Assembly (NCBI GenBank): GCA_045568115.1
Contig: JBJLBO010000001.1
Coordinates: forward strand, 633,928-697,927
DNA length: 64,000 nt
DNA from: MGIIb-O1 sp002457595
GTDB lineage: Archaea > Thermoplasmatota > Poseidoniia > Poseidoniales > Thalassarchaeaceae
Direction: 5' to 3'
Shown here one piece after another: positions 1-10,486 of the stretch (within the stretch, counting starts at the first letter, position 1; every line of letters starts with the position of its first letter). A program made the position numbers and the translations under genes. The notes below the pieces were generated by a model, which was not told the origin of the DNA, made no database searches, and was given only the letters and a program-made list of their open reading frames with translations.

Positions 1-1
1 A

Positions 2-1783
2 TATGCAGGCCTACTTCACGATGGTAAGCGTGTCTTTGAAGAAAAAGCATTGATGGACGGAGGTTTCTCTGTTATCGTAAGTGGCCACCGCAAAGGAACG
101 GGCAGTAGCCGAGAAACTGCGGCTCAATGTGAAAGGTGGTCTGGTATTCGTATTATTATTGCAGCATCCTTCGCCCCCATTCACGAACGGAATAACATCA
201 ATCTCGGCCAGTTGATGGGCGATCATTCGATGCTCGAACGCTTGCAAAACGGTGAGAGTATTGGCCTTGCTGAGTTCACTGATAAGTACGACCCTGTAAC
301 TCAACTAATCATCGAGAATGGCGGGATTTTCCCATTTGCAAAGAAATTGAAGGGGGGTGAGGTGGCCTTGCCAACAGTGAGTACCGAGCCTGTGCCTATG
401 ACAATGGCTGAGAAGATGATTTCAAACAAACTGCTCGGTCAGAACGGTATACGGGGATACGTGAAACCGGGTGATGCAGTTCTCGCTCAAGTTGATGGCG
501 GATATTCTCACGAATTCACCACTGCGCAAGTTCACAACTTCCTCTCAGCCGAGTACGGTGGCGATTATGTCTTGCCAAACCCGCCAAAATTCGCCGTCTT
601 CGAGGATCACTTACTGTACGCGACAGGTGTGGCCCGATTCAGAAAATTCGCAGATAAAATCCAGATGCTACGTGACCTGCAAGTAGTATTCCAGCGACAC
701 ACAGGTGTGCGAGACTATTCTGCAGTTGACGGGGTGAGTCCGGGTATTTGTCATCAAGTGGCGCGTGAAGAATTCATCGATGTAGGAGATTTCATTCAAG
801 CAACAGATAGCCACACTTGCATGGGAGGAGCAAGCAACGCACTCACATACGGAGTTGGCTCTACTGAGTATGCAAACCTCGTTCACAACCAATTCGCCTT
901 CGTCAAAGTTCCCGAAAGTATCCGCTTCGAATTGCTAGGTAACCTCGATCCGGGGTGCACCGCCAAGGATGTGATTTTGCACATTTTGTGGAAATATGCA
1001 GCACAGTCTGATACTCTAGACCGTTCGATGGAATTCGGCGGCCCGGGGCTCGCTTCGCTCTCTATGGATGAGCGGGCTACACTGTGCAACATGGCCACTG
1101 AATGCTCGGCAAAAACTGGCATTTGCGAGCCGGATAACCTGACAGTTGAGTGGTTGCTCGACCGTCGTGATGGCTTGACTGAAGAAGATGTACGGGCAGC
1201 CTTTGTGCTGCCCGACGAAGATGCTCAGTATCATGGTGGAGTTCACACCATTGACCTATCTTCTATTCGTCCGATGGTGGCGCATCCGGGCGACCCAGAT
1301 GCTGGTATTCCATCCGACCCAACTAACGGAGCTTACATCGATGAGTTGGGTGAAGTTGCTATCGACATCGCTTATGCTGGCTCTTGTACAGCTGGAAAGG
1401 ACGATGATTTCGCTTACTATGCGATGGTAGCAAGCGCTGCTCTCAAGGCGGGACTGACCATTGCAGATGGTGTGGATTGCTACATCCAATTCGGCTCGAA
1501 GACAGTGAAAGACCTCTCCGAGCAGAATGGGTGGACTGAGTTATTCGAGCGGGCGGGAGTTCAGTTAATCGACCCAGGCTGTGGGGCCTGTATCGGCGCT
1601 GGACCGGGGGTCTCAGATCTCGAAGAACAGGTTACTGTGTCTGCGATAAATCGCAATTTCCAAGGTCGTTCGGGCCCGGGAAAACTGTACTTGGCGAGTC
1701 CACTGACGGTGATGGCAAGCGCTTTCACTGGAAAAATCACCGCGTGGCATCCAGACCTTTTTGAAGTCGGAGACGTGCTCTAA
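2..1783 (+). CDS. Aconitase/3-isopropylmalate dehydratase family protein, swivel domain fused N-terminally, 5' truncated
   Basis: A Fe-S hydro-lyase of the aconitase superfamily (citrate/isocitrate or isopropylmalate isomerisation). The reading frame is open to the left window edge, so the start is missing. The first ~130 residues resemble the small swivel domain (GTGSSR motif, then FAPIHERNN). They are followed by the large catalytic part with DSHTC, AGSCTAGKDDD and DPGCGACIG, which supply the cysteine ligands of the 4Fe-4S cluster. Swivel-before-catalytic order is that of AcnB and unlike the separate LeuC/LeuD subunits of most archaea. The substrate cannot be decided from the visible part: aconitase, isopropylmalate and methylisocitrate dehydratases all remain possible. 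The next gene begins 130 bp downstream on the same strand. Confidence 0.8.
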   Translation, partial: YAGLLHDGKRVFEEKALMDGGFSVIVSGHRKGTGSSRETAAQCERWSGIRIIIAASFAPIHERNNINLGQLMGDHSMLERLQNGESIGLAEFTDKYDPVTQLIIENGGIFPFAKKLKGGEVALPTVSTEPVPMTMAEKMISNKLLGQNGIRGYVKPGDAVLAQVDGGYSHEFTTAQVHNFLSAEYGGDYVLPNPPKFAVFEDHLLYATGVARFRKFADKIQMLRDLQVVFQRHTGVRDYSAVDGVSPGICHQVAREEFIDVGDFIQATDSHTCMGGASNALTYGVGSTEYANLVHNQFAFVKVPESIRFELLGNLDPGCTAKDVILHILWKYAAQSDTLDRSMEFGGPGLASLSMDERATLCNMATECSAKTGICEPDNLTVEWLLDRRDGLTEEDVRAAFVLPDEDAQYHGGVHTIDLSSIRPMVAHPGDPDAGIPSDPTNGAYIDELGEVAIDIAYAGSCTAGKDDDFAYYAMVASAALKAGLTIADGVDCYIQFGSKTVKDLSEQNGWTELFERAGVQLIDPGCGACIGAGPGVSDLEEQVTVSAINRNFQGRSGPGKLYLASPLTVMASAFTGKITAWHPDLFEVGDVL

Positions 1784-1913
1784 TCATTCATTTTCGTACA
1801 CTAAGCCGCAGAAGAGTCACGCATAGTTAAGTGGGTCGGGCTCTCGGACAAGTTCGACCGCAACAGGCCCCGAGTCATTCGGACTATGGGAGGACCTGAA
1901 GGGGGTATTCGCG

Positions 1914-4016
1914 ATGGTAGATGCAGAGAAAATTGCAAGTAAACAAAAGCAGATTTCAATTAGTGAATTTTTTGAAAAGAATAAGCATTTCCTAGGATTT
2001 GACACCCTTCAGAGAGCTGTGATAACTGCGGTCAAAGAGTCTGTTGACAATTCACTTGATGCCTGTGAAGAAACTCGTATCTTGCCAGAAATCAAGGTTG
2101 AAATAAATCGCCTTGGAAATGATCGCCTTGAGTTAATTTGTCAGGATAATGGACCGGGTATTCCACGAGATTCGGTTGAGAATGTATTTGGAAAGTTCCT
2201 GCTGGGATCTAGATTCCACGCAATTAGACAAACGCGAGGGCAGCAGGGAATCGGGATTACTGGCGTCGTCATGTATAGCCAACTTACCACTGGATCAAAA
2301 ACAAGTGTTGTATCAAAAGTGGCCTCTGATTCTTCGGCAGTCTATGTGGATTTAGGATTGGATACTCGAAAGAATCGTGCTACAAAATCGAATGAAAGAA
2401 GAGATGTTTGGTTCGAAAATGGACAAGAGGTGAGACATGGTCTCAAAATACGGACTGTGATGAGAGCAAAATATCAACGCGGGCGACAATCTGTTCACCA
2501 ATATCTAAGAATGACGAGTATAGTAAATCCGCATGCCTCAATCAAATTAATTGTCAAAGACAAGGAAGGAGAAATTATTGACCAAGGGCACTGGGTTCGG
2601 ACAACTGATCGCTTGCCGAGAGTTGTTGAAGAAATCAAACCACACCCTCATGGAATACAACTTGGTCAATTACAACGTATGCTCAAAGAAGCGGACGAAC
2701 GAAAACTAACTTCGTTCCTTAGACACAATTTTTCTGGAGTAAGTGTGCGAGCGGCAAAAGAAATTCTTCAGGCGGCAGGGCTTGAAGAAGGACGTACTCC
2801 TGTTCGAGTAAAGGCCGACGAAGCACAAGCAATGGTTGAAGCCTTCCAAGGTGTCAAACTACTAGCTCCTCCTACTGATTGTTTGTCACCGATTGAAGAG
2901 ATGTTAATCAAGAAGGGGCTTTCTAAAGCAATTGATTCAAGATTCGCCTCAACTGTAACTCGAAAGCCGACGGTGTCTCTAGGAAATCCATTCCAAATTG
3001 AAGTGGGCCTTGTTTTTGGAGGCGATTTACAGGCGGATGGGCCCATTGAAGTGTTGCGCTTTGCCAATCGTGTTCCTCTAATGTATCAACAAGGTGGCTG
3101 CCTATTGACGAAAGGTTTGGAATCTGTTGATTGGAAGAGATATGGATTAGATCATCCCGGTGGAAGAGGCTTGCCAAAGGGGCCAGCGGCAGTTCTAATT
3201 CATCTTGCATCAACTAATGTTCAATTCACTAGTGAAGCAAAGGAAGCTGTAGCAGATAATGAGGAAGTTTTCGAAGAAATCAGAAAGGCTATGTTAGAGG
3301 TTGGGAGAGGATTACGAAATCATCTAAAGAAGAGTTCTCAACGCAAAAAGGCTCAGGAAAAATTCGATTTGATTAATATCATCCTACCTGAAATATCGAA
3401 GAAAACCTCCGATCTTCTAGAACGAGAAGAACCCGATCTTGCCCCTGTAATTACGAAAATAATGAATGCAGTATTCCTTGAAGATGAAATTATTTGGGAT
3501 AAGGAAACTAAGAATACCATTTGTTCAATTACAATTTATAATTACACTGCAAGGGCTCGTGCTTACACAATATTGGCAAAATGGCCTGAAGCAGATGGAG
3601 TATGTATTGTTGAAAATCCGAGAGGTGGAAGGAAAGAAACCACAGGTCTTTGGAACTGGAGATTGGATACTTTAGACCCTGGGCAATCAGCGGAAATACG
3701 CTTTGCTGTTTCTGGGCTATCAAAGGGAGACTGGAATGAGTCTGATGTATTCTTTAGAGGAAATGGAGAAATCATTGGCGCAACAAGAATCGATGAGAAA
3801 CTTCTCGACGAAATGAGGAAAATGGATGCTTTGGCTGCAGCAGAGGCTGAGCATGCGGTTCCCAAAACTGAATCTATCGAACATTTGGTCGAAAGAACAC
3901 CATATCCTGTAAATGAAGGAAATGATGAGATTTTGATTGATGGAAAGGATCCTGTTGGTGGAGATAGTGAAACTGCTTCAATAGACCTTTGGGCTTACGA
4001 GGAGGGAGATGAATGA
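1914..4016 (+). CDS. top6B: DNA topoisomerase VI subunit B
   Basis: ATPase subunit of the archaeal type IIB topoisomerase, which relaxes and decatenates DNA as an A2B2 heterotetramer. The GHKL ATPase fold is visible: N-box DNSLDA (about residues 45-50), DNGPGIP (78-84) and the GQQGIG lid motif (109-114). A helix-two-turn-helix and transducer region follow. About 700 residues is somewhat longer than the usual ~530-630; the extra length is a C-terminal extension with an acidic tail. The start is ATG at 1914. The stop overlaps the start of the A subunit by 4 bp (ATGA), so the two are very likely translationally coupled and co-transcribed. Confidence 0.97.
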   Translation: MVDAEKIASKQKQISISEFFEKNKHFLGFDTLQRAVITAVKESVDNSLDACEETRILPEIKVEINRLGNDRLELICQDNGPGIPRDSVENVFGKFLLGSRFHAIRQTRGQQGIGITGVVMYSQLTTGSKTSVVSKVASDSSAVYVDLGLDTRKNRATKSNERRDVWFENGQEVRHGLKIRTVMRAKYQRGRQSVHQYLRMTSIVNPHASIKLIVKDKEGEIIDQGHWVRTTDRLPRVVEEIKPHPHGIQLGQLQRMLKEADERKLTSFLRHNFSGVSVRAAKEILQAAGLEEGRTPVRVKADEAQAMVEAFQGVKLLAPPTDCLSPIEEMLIKKGLSKAIDSRFASTVTRKPTVSLGNPFQIEVGLVFGGDLQADGPIEVLRFANRVPLMYQQGGCLLTKGLESVDWKRYGLDHPGGRGLPKGPAAVLIHLASTNVQFTSEAKEAVADNEEVFEEIRKAMLEVGRGLRNHLKKSSQRKKAQEKFDLINIILPEISKKTSDLLEREEPDLAPVITKIMNAVFLEDEIIWDKETKNTICSITIYNYTARARAYTILAKWPEADGVCIVENPRGGRKETTGLWNWRLDTLDPGQSAEIRFAVSGLSKGDWNESDVFFRGNGEIIGATRIDEKLLDEMRKMDALAAAEAEHAVPKTESIEHLVERTPYPVNEGNDEILIDGKDPVGGDSETASIDLWAYEEGDE

Positions 4017-5113
4017 GTGCAAATGGATTCACTAAGGAAGAAGTAATTGGCGCGTTGCATGGCATAGCTGCAGAAATGCATGACCGAATGGCGAAAGGAG
4101 AACCTCCTAGAATGACACTTCCAGTAAGAACAAAACAAAACATCGCTTTCGATAATAAACTCGGTGTTTACAAATATGGAAAAAAGAGATCTACTCGAGA
4201 CGCAACTTCTCTAGGCTCGGCTAGGCAATTACTTCGGGCTTTACATGTTAGTGAATTTATTGAAGAAATGATTGAGGCTGGAAAATCATCAACACTCAGA
4301 GAAATGTACTACATCTCGGAAGGTTGGGGCCATGGTAAGTTTGGGTCGCAGAATGAAAGTAATAATCTTGCAGAAGATCTTGAAATTGTGACCAAATGTA
4401 TGCGAGAAGATTTCAAATTAAGACCTGAAGAAGATGGAGCACGAATTATTGGCAATATCACCTTTGAAGAACGGAATCGAAAAGGTGAATGGATGCGAAT
4501 CAACTGCCGGGATGATGTAGGAGATTCGGGATATGGTGTTCCATATAATGTAGAATCTGAAAAGCTAAAACTTGTAGATCACGATGTAGATTTCATAATG
4601 GCAATCGAGACTGGTGGGATGTTTGACCGATTGGTAGAAAATGGGTTTGATGATGATTCTAGGTGTGCCCTAATTCATTTGAAGGGGCAGCCCGCTCGTT
4701 CGACTCGAAGAATAATCAAGAGAATGAATGAGGAATGGAATCTTCCTGTTTTAGTATTCCTTGACGGTGACCCTTGGTCTTACAGAATCTATGCTTCAAT
4801 TGCTTATGGAGCAATAAAAACCGCGCACATTTCAGAATATCTTGCAACTCCAAGTGCGATATATCTTGGAATAAGGGCAGCAGACATTATGTCATATGAC
4901 CTACCTGCTGATGACCTGTCCAGTAAGGATATTCAAGCCTTGAAAGCAGAGCTAAGTGATCCTCGATTTGCCGATGCAGAATGGCAAAATGAAATCAACC
5001 TAATGCTAGAACTTGGCAAGAAGGCTGAACAGCAGTCACTAGCCAAGTATGGTCTTGATTTCGTCACAGACACATACCTTCCAGAGAAATTAGCCGAAAT
5101 CATGGGACGATGA
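4013..5113 (+). CDS. top6A: DNA topoisomerase VI subunit A (Spo11-like)
   Basis: DNA-cleaving subunit of topoisomerase VI, homologous to Spo11. The winged-helix 5Y-CAP region carries a REMYY motif (residues 96-100) with the catalytic tyrosine that attacks the DNA backbone. The Toprim domain shows the metal-binding glutamate in AIETGG (Glu199) and the DGD motif (251-253). The 366-residue length is normal for the family. It overlaps top6B by the ATGA junction and ends the two-gene unit; the next start is 43 bp downstream. No disruption of catalytic residues is seen, so the enzyme should be active. Confidence 0.97.
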   Translation: MSANGFTKEEVIGALHGIAAEMHDRMAKGEPPRMTLPVRTKQNIAFDNKLGVYKYGKKRSTRDATSLGSARQLLRALHVSEFIEEMIEAGKSSTLREMYYISEGWGHGKFGSQNESNNLAEDLEIVTKCMREDFKLRPEEDGARIIGNITFEERNRKGEWMRINCRDDVGDSGYGVPYNVESEKLKLVDHDVDFIMAIETGGMFDRLVENGFDDDSRCALIHLKGQPARSTRRIIKRMNEEWNLPVLVFLDGDPWSYRIYASIAYGAIKTAHISEYLATPSAIYLGIRAADIMSYDLPADDLSSKDIQALKAELSDPRFADAEWQNEINLMLELGKKAEQQSLAKYGLDFVTDTYLPEKLAEIMGR

Positions 5114-5155
5114 TGTTCGGCCAAGCATCAAATGTGACGGCTGCTTGAGTCGACC

Positions 5156-5935
5156 GTGGGTGTAGACTTCAGGCGTTGGGCGAAGTGGGCTGCTGCCACT
5201 TCGTTCGTACTGCTATTGATGTTCCTCGCCTCATTTGGACCTGCTATGGATAAAATGCTTCCATTACTAGATCCAGAACAAGAAAACGTGGCAAAATTAG
5301 AGGAGGGGGGTTCGATTTCTGTCGAACTTACTGATACTAGATATTATGTGATTTTGAGGGTTGTTGAAGATGGAGTAAATCCGGCACCAGAGGTTAGATT
5401 AGTAGATTCTGATGGTGAAGAAATTCAAGGAAGTGCACCAACTTCATTGCACGTCGATCGTGAATTAGATGCTGGAGGGCCTAAATATAGGCCAGTTTTG
5501 GTTTATTATCCAAAAAATACTGCAAATTATACAATTCATAATGATGGTGACAATACGCTTTGGTTGGTGGATGATGCTGCGGCAGAATCTGAAATGTTGA
5601 GGAATCCAATTGTATTGTTTATGGGCTCAACCTGTTGCTTTGGATTTATTATCGGTTTATTGGCAATAATATTTGCAATAATTTCAACGCGCCAAAAACC
5701 TCGTAATAAAGAGAAAGTAGTCAGTGGTCTAGTTATTGATGGAAGAGTAATGACAACTGATGAACTTTACAGAATTCAAAAGGGAGAGGAAGTGAGTGCT
5801 AGCTCGTTCGCACAAGAAAAAGTAGCCGACCCATTTGTTTCTAGTGATACGGTGCCGGCTAAACAAAAAATAATCCAGCAAGATTTGGACTCGGGAATAA
5901 ATGAGGCTGAATGGAAAGAATGGGATCAAGGTTGA
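5156..5935 (+). CDS. Membrane protein with two transmembrane segments, function unknown
   Basis: Not recognised. It starts at GTG 5156; a short basic N-terminus is followed by a hydrophobic segment at residues ~11-31, an extracytoplasmic region of ~115 residues (beta-rich, no cysteines), a second hydrophobic segment at ~151-177 and a ~80-residue charged cytoplasmic tail. This is the topology of a small sensor or scaffold protein. It lies 43 bp after top6A and 81 bp before an HTH regulator on the same strand, so a functional link to the regulator is possible but unproven. Base composition becomes AT-rich in its second half. Confidence 0.75.
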   Translation: MGVDFRRWAKWAAATSFVLLLMFLASFGPAMDKMLPLLDPEQENVAKLEEGGSISVELTDTRYYVILRVVEDGVNPAPEVRLVDSDGEEIQGSAPTSLHVDRELDAGGPKYRPVLVYYPKNTANYTIHNDGDNTLWLVDDAAAESEMLRNPIVLFMGSTCCFGFIIGLLAIIFAIISTRQKPRNKEKVVSGLVIDGRVMTTDELYRIQKGEEVSASSFAQEKVADPFVSSDTVPAKQKIIQQDLDSGINEAEWKEWDQG

Positions 5936-6016
5936 GGATTGTAAATAGAAATCTAATGATTTTTCTTGCACTTGGGTTTTTATCTCACCCTCAACTACCT
6001 AACCTCGGGTTGGTTA

Positions 6017-6757
6017 GTGGTGGTCGGCTTTGATGAGGCTTTGAAAATCCTCGAAAACAAGGCACGTCGAGATATTTTGAAGCAATTGACAAAAGAGCCG
6101 CATTACCCTTTACAACTCTCAGAAATTCTAGATATCAGTCAACAAGCAGTTGTCAAACACCTTCGAGTACTAGAGGAGAACGGGTTTGTTGATTCAGAGA
6201 AATTTCCATCTCAAAAGGGCGGGCCTCCTAAGAAAATGTATACTGTAAATCAGTCTTTTTCACTCCGACTTGATCTCGGGCCAAATCTGTTTCGAGCTGA
6301 ACACCGCAATATGCCAGCAGGAGGAGCAATTCGTCTCTCATCACGTTTGCCTAGTGATCTAGGGGGTGTTGTAGATCGTATTGGGACTCGGCGACGCCTC
6401 CCTATGGGAGAAGCGATGTCTATGCTTTCAGAAATGGACCTGGCTCTAGAAAAAATAGATGAGCAGCGAGATGCAATCGTTGCCTTACATCAACAAGTTA
6501 TGCAGAAAGTTGCGCCATCAATTGATGATTCATCTCAGTCATATGAAGAGCGTCAACTCGCACACGCTATGCTCAATCAACCTAGAAGGCCTCTTGACTT
6601 GGATCTCTTTTCCCAAGGTTTACGAATTCAATCGATGGATGCTGAACAGATGATGCAAGGGTTGCGTGAACGACTCCTTAGGGACTTCGCAGCAAAGGGC
6701 GGGACTCTTGTCGCAGCAAAAGAGGGGACACCTCTCCCGTGGTGGTTAGTTCGTTGA
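6017..6757 (+). CDS. ArsR-like winged-helix transcriptional regulator
   Basis: A DNA-binding regulator. The first ~75 residues form a winged helix of ArsR type: ENKARRDIL, then a recognition helix around DISQQAVVKHLRVLEENG and a wing ending in PPKKMYTV. The remainder is a regulatory region with a predicted coiled coil around residues 125-160 and a basic C-terminus. The frame is open from a TTG at 5966, but those extra residues look unlike protein; GTG at 6017 (or 6020), immediately before GFDEALKIL, matches where such proteins usually begin. The stop abuts the stop of the convergent surface protein with no spacer. The target is unknown. Confidence 0.82.
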   Translation: MVVGFDEALKILENKARRDILKQLTKEPHYPLQLSEILDISQQAVVKHLRVLEENGFVDSEKFPSQKGGPPKKMYTVNQSFSLRLDLGPNLFRAEHRNMPAGGAIRLSSRLPSDLGGVVDRIGTRRRLPMGEAMSMLSEMDLALEKIDEQRDAIVALHQQVMQKVAPSIDDSSQSYEERQLAHAMLNQPRRPLDLDLFSQGLRIQSMDAEQMMQGLRERLLRDFAAKGGTLVAAKEGTPLPWWLVR

Positions 6758-9700
6758 TTAGAAAATCATGTCTTCATCATTAATATTTGATACCAAACTG
6801 CTTTTCTCATTGAATCTTGAAATTGCTTCCATTCGTCGGCCATACATCACAACTCCTGCTACTCCCATCAAAGCTACCGTAGCGGAAAGAATGATTGCGG
6901 GTACAGAATATTGAGCAACAATTTCAACACCTACGTCAAGAATTCCAAAATTAGAGCCTATTTCTTGTTGGACTAATAAGAAATTATTATCTTCATTAGA
7001 TTCAACAATCATATTTTCAGGGTCTATAACCACTACTACATCATGAGAGCCGGCCTCCACCAGATATAGTAGAGTAATTGTAGGAGGGTTATCATTAGGA
7101 TTGGTGTCTTGATTCATCACTGCCTCAATCGATTGCCTGTAGGCAATATTGTCTTCATGACATCCGTTTTTCTTAATTGAAGAAATTGATTGATCCACAC
7201 AAAGAACAATGTCTACATCTGTGGCGTGTATATTTCCTACATTTTGAATCTGGATGTTGACTGAAATCATTTCACCAACAGATGCGCGTGCGTTGGAAAT
7301 TTCAGCTCTGGGTTCATTGCCATCGATTCCTGCAAATTTAAGATCCGGGGCGCGAAGTCGGAGTTCAAGAATTTGCTCATTTGTATCACAATTAGGATGG
7401 TAGTTATCAGGAACTCCGTCGGCATTAGCGTCTAATGTGCAGGAATCTTCCCATGATGGGGTTTCATCAATATCTCCATCGACTTCTGAAGAACCTGAAT
7501 CTGATAATACTTTAATCCCCAATTCTCTATCACTTAGTACGGCTGCTGGATCAATTGAAACAATTGCAACAATTTGTAGTGTTGTATAAGCAGGCATAAT
7601 TGGCAGAGTTACTGTTCCGGGATTTGCTCCACTTGCCGTTTTGAAACACTGATCTGGTTCAGGATCTTCTGAAACAGTTAGGACGACGCATGGGTTTTCA
7701 ATTGCATATTCAGTATCGAAATCAGCTAATATTGCGAAGTCGACCTCCCAACCAGATAGAGAATTCATGCCTGGATTTTGGTCCCAATCATCAATAATTT
7801 TCGTATGATTGTGCAATGTCGGTTGGTCCGCTACATTGCCAAAATTAGACACATTCATTGTGTAGCGGACAACACGCCCTGGAGCAGTTGTCTTAATTCT
7901 TGACTCAATAGCAGGATCTATTTCTATTCTTATATCATGTGATTCTTTGACATCGATATGCAACTCAATCACATCTCTTAATCTTGTGATTCCGTCTTGC
8001 CCCTCTTCCTCACTTAGAACGTCTAATTTAACGGTGTATTGGCCTGCAAATGTCATTTGAGGGACATTGACCATAATTGGAATTTCTTGTGATTCATCTC
8101 TCCCTAATTCTTCGAACAGCATCCTTGGGATCTCTATATCCCAAATGTCTGGGTTCCCCTCACTGTCATAAATTGAGTTAATCGTGATATCATAACGATC
8201 TGGCCCATTGCCTTCATTCTCAATTAATGTATCTAGTTGGAACGATTCGCCAGGATATAACTCAAGATTAGTATCCTGAGTAGTGGCTTCTAGTTCATAT
8301 TCTTGGAATACATTGGTAACTAAGAGAGAGGAGTCTCTGATTCGTGGTGAACCTTCAAGATTAGCGCGAACCGTAAGGGCCTCACCAATCCCGGCAGTCG
8401 CATTGTGTGGAGAACACACCTCAACACCAACGGGATATGTCCCTACGGGCCATAATCCTCCGTTGGAAGGGGTTGGTTCATTCTGCTCATTCGTGCCATC
8501 AAATTGTAATTCTGCAGTCCAATGATCATGTCTCCAAGTCTGTTCTGAAATCTCTGAAGGACGGTCTTCGGGGCCTCCTTGAATTGTGAAAATCAAATAT
8601 CCTGCTGTGTAATATTTACTCACTTGTATGGTATAATCAGCACAATTTCCAGGCAATACATAATCTGTGTTTAAACCCTCAACATTAAAAATAATATTAC
8701 CCGAACTCTTAACGGAAACGTTAACCCATAATTCAAGAACATCGTAAGTTCCTCTATCTAATGACAGGACCGGTTCACCCTCTGACCATCCCTTCAGATA
8801 AAGTACGAATGTGCCTGGATCTTGATCTTCTGGAATGTTGATTTCTAGATTTTGGGAGGACGATACTCCTGGGTCAAGACTTTTTGACGTTGGGAAATTT
8901 ACATTCCAACCAAATTGCAACCCCCATTCCTCTTGGCCTTCTGTAGTAGAGGTGTCATAGAATTGGAATGTGTCTCTGACATTGCCTGTATTTGTGATAG
9001 TGATTGAAAATGATGCTGTTTCTCCTTGTTCAACATCTACTTGGTAACTACTAGTATCAAGATTAATCCCATGGACTACATCCATCAGAGTTAGTGTAAT
9101 CAATTCATCTCTAATAGCAGGATCTTTGTAAGATTCGGCAATTATTGATATTGTGGCGATTTCATCTTGGTTGGCTTGGTATATTGTTGGAGCTCTAACT
9201 CGCATGTACAATGGGAGGTTTTCTCCGCCTCTCAAAAACACCGGTGTTGATTCAAAAATAGGCGTGTTATTTGTTGCAAAGAATAGCGTGGCTGTCCAAT
9301 TATTAGGCACTCCATTCATAGTCACTGAATAAGTATCTGCAACTAACTCTGGAGGGCCAGGTGTTGGGTTTGAAATTGAAAAGTTGAAGGTTGTTTGTTG
9401 ACTTGGCTCAATTGTGTGATAGAATGTTTCGAATTCGTTTAGATTGAGGTCAACAATTCCCGTAAGAATATGAACATAACAAATCGTATACTTGCCACCA
9501 TTGTTTTCAGAATTGCATTTATTTTTATCAGACCAAGCAATATGAACTCCACTTCCTAGATCGTTAGTGAAAGCAGGTGGTTGGCCAGATAATGGGTCTT
9601 TCATATTATTTGGGCCAAGCTTGTCAGAGGACCATTCGCTAACCTCAAATATTTCCCATTCATCAAAAATCGCAGACGCTTGAGAGTTAAGAGGAAAACC

Positions 9701-10486
9701 ATCTGGATATGCTTCATTAGTATTGTTCAAGCGGGTATAGAAAACTGCTTCCCCCTGAGTTTCATTCATATTATCCAACCATGCGATATGGACATTGTCA
9801 AATTGATCTGTAAGAATTTCGGGCATATGCGAATTCGCCCCTTCGGGCCTTTGTGGGTCTAATCCATCCATTCCTTCAAGGTTTGAAATTGGAGAGGGGG
9901 TAATTTGACGAATTCCAAAGGAAGGGAGTCCTTCTGGGACTCCGTCCCATGCAGCCGTGCCACGAAGTCTTAGTCTCGTGTAGTATATCTCATAATTTAC
10001 ATCCAATGAGAATCCGTAGGGGCGCCCATCCATCCAAGCCAAGTGTGTATTTCCAGAAGTATCTATAGCAATAGAGGGATGGAGGCTGTAGGCGTCCTGA
10101 AGTGTAATTCGAGTGTCATTTACCACCACTAAATGGCCATATCCTAGTGCGTCTTGGGAAGGCCCTATGTCTTCCTGATAACTATTCCCCGCTACCACTT
10201 TTGTACCAGGGTCGCCTTTTACCCACCCACTTTCTGGAGAAGGCCTTTCCAATAATGAATACGGGTCAAGAACGGTCATGAAAATTTCACGAGAATTGTT
10301 TGTTGACAGCTTAACCATTTCATTAACTAATTCTTGCATCTGCTCCTGCTGAACTGGATGATGCTGGGAAGGACTAAACATTCCCCCGCCCGCGTGTGTG
10401 CTTCCGGATTGTACTGCCCGGGCAAACCCGTGGTGTATGTAGGATTGCCAGATCAAGCCAGTGGGGCACTCTGCAAGATCGCGCAT
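6758..10486 (-). CDS. Giant surface protein, C-terminal fragment (beta-propeller end, CARDB/NEW3-like repeats, TM anchor)
   Basis: This is the 3' part of a gene that starts at 11891; it is read in a different frame from the 5' part and has an in-frame TAG just upstream of its first ATG. It opens with the missing end of the VWA domain, then propeller blades recognisable by GNTHLAWMD, DNVHIAWLD and SGVHIAWSD. Several Ig-like domains of CARDB/NEW3 type follow (phrases such as ITITNTGNVRDTF and VNIQIQNVGNIHATDVD). A C-terminal membrane helix comes after YSVPAIILSATVALMG, with a short basic cytoplasmic tail. It is an extracellular, membrane-anchored structural or adhesive protein. Whether the frame break is real or a sequencing error cannot be told here. 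Confidence 0.85.
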   Translation of the reverse strand: MRDLAECPTGLIWQSYIHHGFARAVQSGSTHAGGGMFSPSQHHPVQQEQMQELVNEMVKLSTNNSREIFMTVLDPYSLLERPSPESGWVKGDPGTKVVAGNSYQEDIGPSQDALGYGHLVVVNDTRITLQDAYSLHPSIAIDTSGNTHLAWMDGRPYGFSLDVNYEIYYTRLRLRGTAAWDGVPEGLPSFGIRQITPSPISNLEGMDGLDPQRPEGANSHMPEILTDQFDNVHIAWLDNMNETQGEAVFYTRLNNTNEAYPDGFPLNSQASAIFDEWEIFEVSEWSSDKLGPNNMKDPLSGQPPAFTNDLGSGVHIAWSDKNKCNSENNGGKYTICYVHILTGIVDLNLNEFETFYHTIEPSQQTTFNFSISNPTPGPPELVADTYSVTMNGVPNNWTATLFFATNNTPIFESTPVFLRGGENLPLYMRVRAPTIYQANQDEIATISIIAESYKDPAIRDELITLTLMDVVHGINLDTSSYQVDVEQGETASFSITITNTGNVRDTFQFYDTSTTEGQEEWGLQFGWNVNFPTSKSLDPGVSSSQNLEINIPEDQDPGTFVLYLKGWSEGEPVLSLDRGTYDVLELWVNVSVKSSGNIIFNVEGLNTDYVLPGNCADYTIQVSKYYTAGYLIFTIQGGPEDRPSEISEQTWRHDHWTAELQFDGTNEQNEPTPSNGGLWPVGTYPVGVEVCSPHNATAGIGEALTVRANLEGSPRIRDSSLLVTNVFQEYELEATTQDTNLELYPGESFQLDTLIENEGNGPDRYDITINSIYDSEGNPDIWDIEIPRMLFEELGRDESQEIPIMVNVPQMTFAGQYTVKLDVLSEEEGQDGITRLRDVIELHIDVKESHDIRIEIDPAIESRIKTTAPGRVVRYTMNVSNFGNVADQPTLHNHTKIIDDWDQNPGMNSLSGWEVDFAILADFDTEYAIENPCVVLTVSEDPEPDQCFKTASGANPGTVTLPIMPAYTTLQIVAIVSIDPAAVLSDRELGIKVLSDSGSSEVDGDIDETPSWEDSCTLDANADGVPDNYHPNCDTNEQILELRLRAPDLKFAGIDGNEPRAEISNARASVGEMISVNIQIQNVGNIHATDVDIVLCVDQSISSIKKNGCHEDNIAYRQSIEAVMNQDTNPNDNPPTITLLYLVEAGSHDVVVVIDPENMIVESNEDNNFLLVQQEIGSNFGILDVGVEIVAQYSVPAIILSATVALMGVAGVVMYGRRMEAISRFNEKSSLVSNINDEDMIF

